Assembly: GCA_003526765.1 (NCBI GenBank)
Contig: DPXZ01000132.1
Location: 1 to 12,168, forward strand
Origin: Fervidobacterium sp.
GTDB lineage: Bacteria; Thermotogota; Thermotogae; Thermotogales; Fervidobacteriaceae
Direction: 5' to 3'
DNA length: 12,168 nucleotides
The notes below the pieces were generated by a model, which saw nothing but the letters and a program-made list of their open reading frames with translations, was not told the DNA's origin and searched no databases. Of the stretch, positions 7,690 through 12,168 are shown one piece after another. The stretch's first letter is position 1. Every line of letters begins with the position of its first letter. The position numbers and the translations under genes are program-made.

Positions 7690-10065
7690 CTACACTCGAG
7701 TTTTTAGTTCAGCCAATTTTGCTGATAAGCTTGCGTGCTTGTATATATCTTTTCTTGTTTCCAAAATAACCTGAACTATTTCTTGAATCTCACTTTCATA
7801 ATTAGACGTGCTACTCAGTCTTCCCATATAGTATTGAAATCTCCAAGACTTGAATATGCCATTCGTTCTCTTTGCTTCCTCAGCCATTTCTTGTGCTGCA
7901 TATATGAGTTGAAATACTTTTCTCGAAAGCTGTTTTCTTACTACGTTCTCTAATTTGTCGGTTAATGACTTGAACTTACCGAATTCTTCCCATCCTAACA
8001 CACTTCCCAAAATACTTACTGCATTCTTAACCTTCTCTTCTTCGCTACCCTCGATGTTCCTTTTGTACGTTTTTGCTCTATCAAGCGACTCGCCGCAGTT
8101 CGTTGCCATTGTATATATTGGATACTTTTCATCAGGTGCAACTTCGATAGCCATTGATACTGTGACATCTGGATTTCTCCCCGAAAATCTATCGAGCATG
8201 TCCCGAATGTCCTTGGCTAAATCTGTGAGAACACTCCATGGTCCAACTATGAAAAAGTCGTCACCACCCGCGTACACAATGGAACAGTTTTCGTACTTTT
8301 CTTTTACTAACTTTTCCAGGTATATTGTGAATATGAGCTCGACTTCAAAGGAAAGTGTTCCAACTCTCGAAAGACTTCCTGCACGTCTCTTTTCACTTAA
8401 ATTCCCACCAAAAATTCTGCCTAAGTTGTCCACATCCCCCCTAAGCACGCCCCACTTCTTTACACCATCTGCAGCATTTGCCATATCTTCAAGTGTCGCA
8501 AGTGAATTCTCATCTACATGCCAGTAATACGAGGCTGTCTTGGCATAATAAGTTACTTGTTTCAAATCGTACTTGCTCTTATCTATCGCAAATACTAGTC
8601 CATCGCCATTGTGATCCGGTACATCCGAGAAGTGTATTTTGTAACCCAGTGCATCGAAGATGTCGTAAACGTTGTCTATAGAGATCTTGGATGGTGCCTT
8701 TTCTTCGAATGTGATATAGTTGTTTTTTGATAAATTACGACCCAACTCACCAAAAGAATCGCAAAATTCACAATGCCCTTCCTCGTATTCCTTTATGTTT
8801 AGTTCTCTGCCACAATAAGGGCAGCGTCTGACTGGGTTTGTCCTTTCTATAAATACTTTTCCAGACTTCACAAAAGAGTCGTATTTTTGATATTTCTTTA
8901 GCCTAATTTTCTCACTGACTCTTCTGAACACCTCGTCAAATCTGTTTTCCAAGAGCATTCGTGGTGAAAATTTCTCAACTTCCAAGAGCACTGAAACTTG
9001 CAAGCCGTGAGCTTTGTACAAGATATCGTCTATCCACTCTTGATATCCGCGTACTTTCTCTGCAAATGATGATGGTAAAATCATGTAGAAATGCCCACCA
9101 CCAGAGTAGAGTAAATTCGGTTCATAAAGGCCCTCTTCCTTCAAAATCTTCCAAGCAGTCATATCCAACAAGTAGCTTATGTAAAACGATCTCCCTTTAA
9201 GTGCCCTCATTGCCCCGTCCATGGAGACGTTGTAAATAAAGTTCTGAATACCTGAAACATCTGCTTTCAACAGGCAAAACATCTCTTCGTTCAGTACCTC
9301 ATTGTTCAAGTTACTCTCTTGAGTACTTACCTTGATAGCCGTGTGTAATTTTTCCAGTTTTTTCAATTGATTGAGACTAAGATCCTCAAATTCTTTGTAG
9401 AGTGCGGCAGCGATAGCAGCGGTTGTGGAAGAATGAGAGAACAGTGAAATAGTTGGTTTTGAATAATAGAACGCTGATGGAATGTTTGCAGTGTATTCTT
9501 TGAGAATGTAATATAGCTGCGTTATTGAAAGTTCCTTGTGAGAATGGATGACTGAACTAAACTCGTTCCATAACTTCCGGTAACTCTCAACAATTACTTC
9601 ATGGCTTTCTGAATTATCGAGAAGCTCTTCTGGGTCTGTGGCCTTGACTATCTTCTTGTACCGCTCCTTATTTGCTTCGTTATTCCTGAACGAAACAGAA
9701 GATAGGACTGACACAAGATTTTTTACCTTTTCTTCATTTCCACTTCCGAATTCCAAATCTTCTCGTTCACTTGCAGAGAGCTTATCTCCGATTGCAATAA
9801 GTGTTGCAAGTGGATCCGACTCTCTGTGATGACCAAGAATCCCTTGAATGTAGTAATTTTGAGCATCCTTGACCTTAACATGCTCACAAAAATACGCACC
9901 CATCACTTCGTGTGGTGGCCTCTTTGAATAACCCATGTCGTATATACTTTTGTAAGAATCGTATGCTGCATTCAAGTCTTCTTCTCTCTCAGTCCGCATG
10001 TAGAATTTACCAATATCGTGTAACAGTGCAGCAGCGTAAACAGTTTCAATATTCAGATCGTTCAC
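7690..10065 (-). CDS. cas10: Cas10/Csm1, large subunit with HD nuclease and cyclic oligoadenylate synthase
   Basis: Cas10 of 791 residues, the signature type III protein. In type III-A systems, target RNA binding switches on its HD single-strand DNase and its palm-domain synthesis of cyclic oligoadenylates. The HD domain shows LLHDIGKF (H16-D17), PPHEVMGAYF (H52) and GHHRESDP (H79-H80, D84). A first palm-like domain follows (KADVSGIQNFIYNVS, about 268-282; LLYSGGGHFYMILP, about 318-331). The zinc ribbon has C415, C418, C432 and C435. The second palm has LRGDVDNLGRIF (about 541-552) and YAGGDDFFIVG with GGDD at 600-603. All activities look intact. I chose the GTG at 10063-10065 because an AGGAGG lies 7 bases upstream; a TTG at 10095 would place that ribosome site inside the gene. 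Confidence 0.97.
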   Translation of the reverse strand: MNDLNIETVYAAALLHDIGKFYMRTEREEDLNAAYDSYKSIYDMGYSKRPPHEVMGAYFCEHVKVKDAQNYYIQGILGHHRESDPLATLIAIGDKLSASEREDLEFGSGNEEKVKNLVSVLSSVSFRNNEANKERYKKIVKATDPEELLDNSESHEVIVESYRKLWNEFSSVIHSHKELSITQLYYILKEYTANIPSAFYYSKPTISLFSHSSTTAAIAAALYKEFEDLSLNQLKKLEKLHTAIKVSTQESNLNNEVLNEEMFCLLKADVSGIQNFIYNVSMDGAMRALKGRSFYISYLLDMTAWKILKEEGLYEPNLLYSGGGHFYMILPSSFAEKVRGYQEWIDDILYKAHGLQVSVLLEVEKFSPRMLLENRFDEVFRRVSEKIRLKKYQKYDSFVKSGKVFIERTNPVRRCPYCGRELNIKEYEEGHCEFCDSFGELGRNLSKNNYITFEEKAPSKISIDNVYDIFDALGYKIHFSDVPDHNGDGLVFAIDKSKYDLKQVTYYAKTASYYWHVDENSLATLEDMANAADGVKKWGVLRGDVDNLGRIFGGNLSEKRRAGSLSRVGTLSFEVELIFTIYLEKLVKEKYENCSIVYAGGDDFFIVGPWSVLTDLAKDIRDMLDRFSGRNPDVTVSMAIEVAPDEKYPIYTMATNCGESLDRAKTYKRNIEGSEEEKVKNAVSILGSVLGWEEFGKFKSLTDKLENVVRKQLSRKVFQLIYAAQEMAEEAKRTNGIFKSWRFQYYMGRLSSTSNYESEIQEIVQVILETRKDIYKHASLSAKLAELKTRV

Positions 10066-10072
10066 ATATCCA

Positions 10073-10078
10073 CCTCCT
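10073..10078 (-). promoter_or_regulatory. Ribosome binding site that decides the cas10 start
   Basis: A perfect AGGAGG on the minus strand, 7 bases before the GTG at 10065 and just after the stop of the upstream half-Cas6 gene. It argues against the TTG at 10095, which overlaps that stop. Confidence 0.8.
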
Positions 10079-10091
10079 TGCTCTGACAATT

Positions 10092-10562
10092 TCAAAGTTC
10101 GTCAATGTTTTTTGGATATAGATGTTCATGTTCAAAAAGGATTTTGCCATCAAGCGTTGTAACCTCTTCAACTACAAAGTTAATCTTCCTACCGTTACCC
10201 GCCTTATCTAGCATGTAGATAAACATTGGGACCTTCTCCGCTGATTCTTTCAAAAAGATTGCTCTAAAAACTTTTGTTTCATGTTCTTTGTAAACTCTTG
10301 TACGGAATGGATCTATCATCAAAATATCAGGAATATCATTTTTGCCATTTCTCATATTAGAGTTGCCAATGAAATAAGGATAGTAGCACTTCTTTTCAAA
10401 ATCACACTCATCACATCGATTCTTTGGCAAGATGCAATACGTCTTCTTAACTTGTCTCGTCATTCTAGAGATCACATACGCGGCAAAATCTCTGATGTAA
10501 ACTTCTTTTAAGAACTTTATCTTTATCTCAAGAACAATGTAATTGGATTCCAAGATCGACAC
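10092..10562 (-). CDS. Cas6-like protein consisting only of the N-terminal RAMP half
   Basis: A 156-residue protein that resembles the first half of long Cas6 RAMP proteins. The N-terminal strand (YIVLEIKIKFLKEVYIRDF) is followed by a cysteine cluster C43, C50, C53, C59 in CDECDFEKKCYYPYF. That is the C-x2-C-x5-CxYP pattern seen in the N-terminal domain of such proteins. Then comes DIPDILMIDPF (about 79-86) and a reduced glycine loop (LDKAGNGRKINFVVEEV, about 118-134). It stops where the second RAMP domain would begin, and no leftover second half is seen before cas10, 26 bases on. The GTG at 10562 has AGGA 6 bases upstream; a TTG at 10553 with GAGGTG is an alternative. A complete cas6 lies at 3361-4188, so this is an extra component of unknown role. 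Homology is my judgement from motifs. Confidence 0.8.
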   Translation of the reverse strand: MSILESNYIVLEIKIKFLKEVYIRDFAAYVISRMTRQVKKTYCILPKNRCDECDFEKKCYYPYFIGNSNMRNGKNDIPDILMIDPFRTRVYKEHETKVFRAIFLKESAEKVPMFIYMLDKAGNGRKINFVVEEVTTLDGKILFEHEHLYPKNIDEL

Positions 10563-10597
10563 CTCAAGTCCTAACTCATCTTCTCAAATATATATAC

Positions 10598-10639
10598 AGA
10601 ATAGTCTTGAAAAATCTGACACTTTTTCAAAACTATTCT
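10598..10639 (-). promoter_or_regulatory. 17-bp RNA stem-loop spanning the stop codon of the CARF effector gene
   Basis: The arms 10623-10639 and 10598-10614 are inverted repeats (AGAATAGT then TTGAAAAA, against TTTTTCAA then ACTATTCT) around an 8-base loop. The one mismatch becomes a U-G wobble only in the minus-strand RNA, so the full 17-bp stem forms in the operon transcript. The CARF gene's TAG stop (10633-10635) lies in the upstream arm. The stem is AU-rich and followed by UAUAUAUAUUU, not a clean U-tract, so it is not a convincing intrinsic terminator. A processing, stabilising or attenuating element between the effector and the complex genes is possible. Confidence 0.7.
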
Positions 10640-11793
10640 TTCTCAACTTTGTATACTTTGTACATGTCCTTATCAAAAGCAGTGTCTGTACTTATCGTTC
10701 TCTTGAAGGTATTTACATATTCGTTGCCTGAATTGTGGACTTTCTTGTTAAACAGGGCTTGCCTTGCATATATACGAAATGACTGTAGACCGAAGTGATC
10801 ATAGTACTCTTCGAATCTGTAGAGTACCCTAACTTCGTTATTATCTACCTCTGTCTTAAAGACATGCCATGGACTTGGCAATCCGACATTGTGGTTCAAA
10901 TCAGGGTCTTCTTTGTTCTTATGTAAACGTGTCAATAACTCCCTCAAAACCCTATCAAATTGTTCTCTCCTTTGCTTCAAGCCAAGGTCGATACCCTTTT
11001 TGTGCAAGAAAACAAAGCCCGAGTACCTTGATTTGTATATTTCCCATAGGACAAGGGCGAAAAACGTCATCTTCCAATTGTTGCCAGTTTTCTCGAAAAA
11101 GGCATCAAATGAGTGATTGCTTTCAACACTTTTCAGTCTTGAGGTATCCACAGTATCGTTAGAGTCGTCGAGCGCCAAAAAGATCTCAAGATTATCATCA
11201 AAAATGCTGAAATCAAATTTAACAGGTAGCAGTGGCATACTTATTAATTCAGGTTTGTCATATCTAGTTGAGGGTTCATATATATAATAGGTGGGCATCC
11301 TTAGCATCTGAGCTAGAAGTGACACAAAGAAATTTATACTTTTGTATCCTGGAGTTGAATTAACAATGTAATTGGAGTAATTTCTTTCAAAACTAAAGCC
11401 ATTTACGATATCTGAAAACTCTATTAGTAAATTTCTAATCCCTTCAGAAAAAGTTCCTTGCCTCTTTGCATCAAGCCCTTTAATGATTCTTACTTCAACG
11501 TTTTCTATCAAACCATATGGAACCATTTCTGAAGTTCGTCGCTTATTCAAATAAAACTCTCTAAGAATCTCCGCACATTTGTACACTTCTTCAGTTTCTG
11601 TTGACAACAGGTAAACATCAAAAACTACATCTCCGGTTGCCTCATGCCGAATAATTTGATTAAGACTATTGATTTCTGGAGATTTTTGATTCAGATCTTC
11701 TTCACTCATTCCAAGCAAATATGAAGAAGATAACAACTCGCCCAATCTAGCTGAAAGCGTGTTACCGACGAAGCTGATAATGTGTTTTTTCAT
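10633..11793 (-). CDS. CARF-domain effector with RelE-like C-terminal domain (Cami1-like)
   Basis: A 386-residue protein with an N-terminal CARF domain (about 1-175), the receptor for cyclic oligoadenylates made by Cas10. Seen: the first strand HIISFVGNTLSARLG, then VFDVYLLSTETEE, GLDAKRQGTFSEGIRNLL (about 107-123) and NSTPGYKSINFFVSLLAQML (about 145-164). The last matches the N-x-T-x-G-x-K-S ligand-loop pattern of Csx1/Csm6-type CARF proteins. A linker with hydrophobic helices (about 240-265) leads to a C-terminal helix and beta-rich segment, WHVFKTEVDNNEVRVLYRFE...FRIYARQALF (about 309-348), resembling RelE/HigB mRNA interferases. R322 and R326 are candidate active residues. Cami1, a CARF-RelE ribosome-dependent nuclease, is the closest known concept. 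An alternative is a HEPN RNase, since R284-x6-H291 fits R-x4-6-H loosely. The CARF call is firm; the RelE call is moderate. Confidence 0.85.
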   Translation of the reverse strand: MKKHIISFVGNTLSARLGELLSSSYLLGMSEEDLNQKSPEINSLNQIIRHEATGDVVFDVYLLSTETEEVYKCAEILREFYLNKRRTSEMVPYGLIENVEVRIIKGLDAKRQGTFSEGIRNLLIEFSDIVNGFSFERNYSNYIVNSTPGYKSINFFVSLLAQMLRMPTYYIYEPSTRYDKPELISMPLLPVKFDFSIFDDNLEIFLALDDSNDTVDTSRLKSVESNHSFDAFFEKTGNNWKMTFFALVLWEIYKSRYSGFVFLHKKGIDLGLKQRREQFDRVLRELLTRLHKNKEDPDLNHNVGLPSPWHVFKTEVDNNEVRVLYRFEEYYDHFGLQSFRIYARQALFNKKVHNSGNEYVNTFKRTISTDTAFDKDMYKVYKVEKE

Positions 11794-11819
11794 ACCCCGA
11801 TACGCCCCACACGAGGCAT
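11790..11819 (-). CDS. Possible leader mini-ORF 2 (MPRVGRIGV)
   Basis: Nine codons from the ATG at 11817-11819 to a TGA at 11790-11792. The TGA overlaps the ATG of the CARF effector gene (ATGA). Its own ATG overlaps the stop of mini-ORF 1 (TAATG). There is no strong ribosome site of its own. If translated, it would couple ribosome flow into the effector gene. It could be chance. Confidence 0.3.
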   Translation of the reverse strand: MPRVGRIGV

Positions 11820-11831
11820 TATGAAAATACC
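11804..11831 (-). promoter_or_regulatory. Two mutually exclusive short hairpins before the CARF effector start
   Basis: In the minus-strand RNA, GGUAUU (11826-11831) can pair with AAUGCC (11815-11820) across a 5-base loop. GCCUC (11813-11817) can pair with GGGGC (11804-11808) across a 4-base loop. They share bases 11815-11817, so only one can form. The second hides a GGGG 11 bases before the effector ATG, and the first hides the mini-ORF 2 start. The stems are only 6 and 5 bp. Confidence 0.3.
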
Positions 11832-11863
11832 ATTCCCCAGATTATAGTCCTTAGTAGTTCCAT
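11819..11863 (-). CDS. Possible leader mini-ORF 1 (MELLRTIIWGMVFS)
   Basis: Fourteen codons from the ATG at 11861-11863 to a TAA at 11819-11821, within the predicted leader RNA of the operon. Its stop overlaps the start of mini-ORF 2. It is hydrophobic, with no clear ribosome site upstream. It is listed because of the chained overlaps leading to the effector gene, not because translation is certain. Confidence 0.3.
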   Translation of the reverse strand: MELLRTIIWGMVFS

Positions 11864-11897
11864 AAATATAACAAGAATCTACACTGATGTTTAAAAT

Positions 11898-11927
11898 ATT
11901 ATACAAAAATTATGTATCAAAAGTCAA
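11898..11927 (-). promoter_or_regulatory. Sigma-70-type promoter of the CRISPR operon
   Basis: On the minus strand, TTGACT (11922-11927) and TATAAT (11898-11903) are separated by 18 bases, close to the consensus TTGACA-17-TATAAT. Transcription would start near 11890, about 97 bases before the CARF effector ATG. No comparable promoter was seen inside the operon, so this may drive all the genes. Confidence 0.75.
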
Positions 11928-12047
11928 TACATATTTCAGAACTTCACATTTTTAACTCGCCAATCATCATCAATACTTTACAAAACTATTGTTGGAACTT
12001 GCTTTATCACATACTAATTAATCATCATTCGTTATTACTTTCACGCA

Positions 12048-12084
12048 TTGTCTATGATACTGTCGACACTTGTCTATGTTACTG
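12048..12084. repeat. Pair of 15-bp direct repeats, 22-bp period
   Basis: TTGTCTATGATACTG (12048-12062) and TTGTCTATGTTACTG (12070-12084) differ at one base and are spaced 22 bp, about two helical turns. They lie 120-160 bases upstream of the -35 box. The spacing suits two proteins binding on the same face of the DNA, such as a regulator. They are too close and too few for a CRISPR array. Confidence 0.55.
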
Positions 12085-12149
12085 AACTCGTACAACTTGC
12101 ATCATTATTCCATGCTATTTTATCTCATATCTGATTTTTCTCATTTTTC

Positions 12150-12160
12150 GGTTGACAACC
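12150..12160. repeat. Short perfect palindrome GGTTGACAACC
   Basis: An 11-bp palindrome with 5-bp arms at the right edge. On the plus strand it contains TTGACA, which could be the -35 box of a rightward promoter outside the window, possibly overlapped by an operator. The -10 box cannot be seen. Confidence 0.3.
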
Positions 12161-12168
12161 TATTCGCA

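Larger units (their letters stand above)
11794..12168. other. Non-coding leader region upstream of the operon
   Basis: 375 AT-rich bases without a gene-sized reading frame. It holds the operon promoter, an approximately 97-base leader RNA with two mini-ORFs and small hairpins, a direct repeat pair and a short palindrome at the right edge. No CRISPR repeats, tRNA or rRNA-like sequence is seen. Confidence 0.8.

Noticed and set aside
7955..8527. 190-codon plus-strand open frame
   Set aside because: It is antisense to the conserved palm domain of cas10, has Ser/Pro-rich low-complexity composition and no recognisable domain. It is a shadow of the real gene.
10065..10095. TTG start for cas10 at 10095
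   Set aside because: It would translate through a perfect AGGAGG site placed 7 bases before GTG 10065 and overlaps the upstream stop codon. The GTG start also gives the usual Cas10 N-terminus.
10598..10639. Intrinsic terminator after the CARF effector gene
   Set aside because: The hairpin is real, but its stem is AU-rich and is followed by alternating UA, not a U-tract. I list it as an RNA stem-loop of unknown role.
10633..11793. Csm6/Csx1 HEPN RNase call for the CARF protein
   Set aside because: R284-x6-H291 loosely fits the HEPN motif, but the RN pair is absent and the following region is beta-rich like RelE. I keep it as the alternative, not the main call.
11971..11991. Imperfect palindrome CAATA...TATTG
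   Set aside because: Arms of only 5 bp in AT-rich DNA are expected by chance. Nothing links it to the promoter at 11898-11927.
12048..12084. Start of a CRISPR array
   Set aside because: The repeat unit is 15 bp with a 7-bp gap and only two copies. CRISPR repeats are longer and their spacers are about 30-40 bp.

Overview
The window is a compact type III-A (Csm) CRISPR-Cas operon read entirely on the minus strand, so transcription runs from high to low coordinates. The DNA is AT-rich (by eye, high 30s % GC). Strong AGGAGG-type ribosome sites, short gaps between genes, and a TPR-containing CRISPR-associated primase-polymerase beside cas1-cas2 suggest a thermophilic anaerobe of the Thermotogota (Fervidobacterium/Thermosipho/Marinitoga-like). 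That assignment is inference: no rRNA or other marker gene is present.

In transcription order: a 375-base non-coding leader (11794-12168) with one good sigma-70 promoter and a leader RNA that could encode two tiny overlapping peptides; a CARF effector with a RelE-like C-terminus (10633-11793); a 17-bp RNA stem-loop over that gene's stop codon; a 156-aa protein resembling only the N-terminal half of a Cas6 RAMP protein (10092-10562); cas10/csm1 (7690-10065); csm2, csm3, csm4 and csm5 (7664 down to 4206); a full-length cas6 (3361-4188); the primase-polymerase CAPP (1667-3340); cas1 (632-1633); cas2 (348-626); and the 5' part of an unrecognised gene running off the left edge (1-309). No CRISPR array, reverse transcriptase, Cas4 or separate ring nuclease is visible.

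The genes make a coherent defence system. Cas6 cuts pre-crRNA. Cas10-Csm2-Csm3-Csm4-Csm5 form the crRNA-guided complex. Csm3 keeps the conserved Asp for target RNA cleavage. Cas10 keeps both the HD nuclease motif and the GGDD cyclase motif, so cyclic oligoadenylate production is expected. The CARF protein is the expected receptor, and its RelE-like domain suggests that the output is mRNA cleavage and translation arrest. Cas1-Cas2 with CAPP would be the spacer-acquisition module, with CAPP making or copying DNA for new spacers.

The least expected items are the stand-alone half-Cas6 gene, the CAPP gene within a complete type III-A operon, and the RNA-level features (tandem mini-ORFs, alternative hairpins, long stem-loop) around the potentially toxic first gene.
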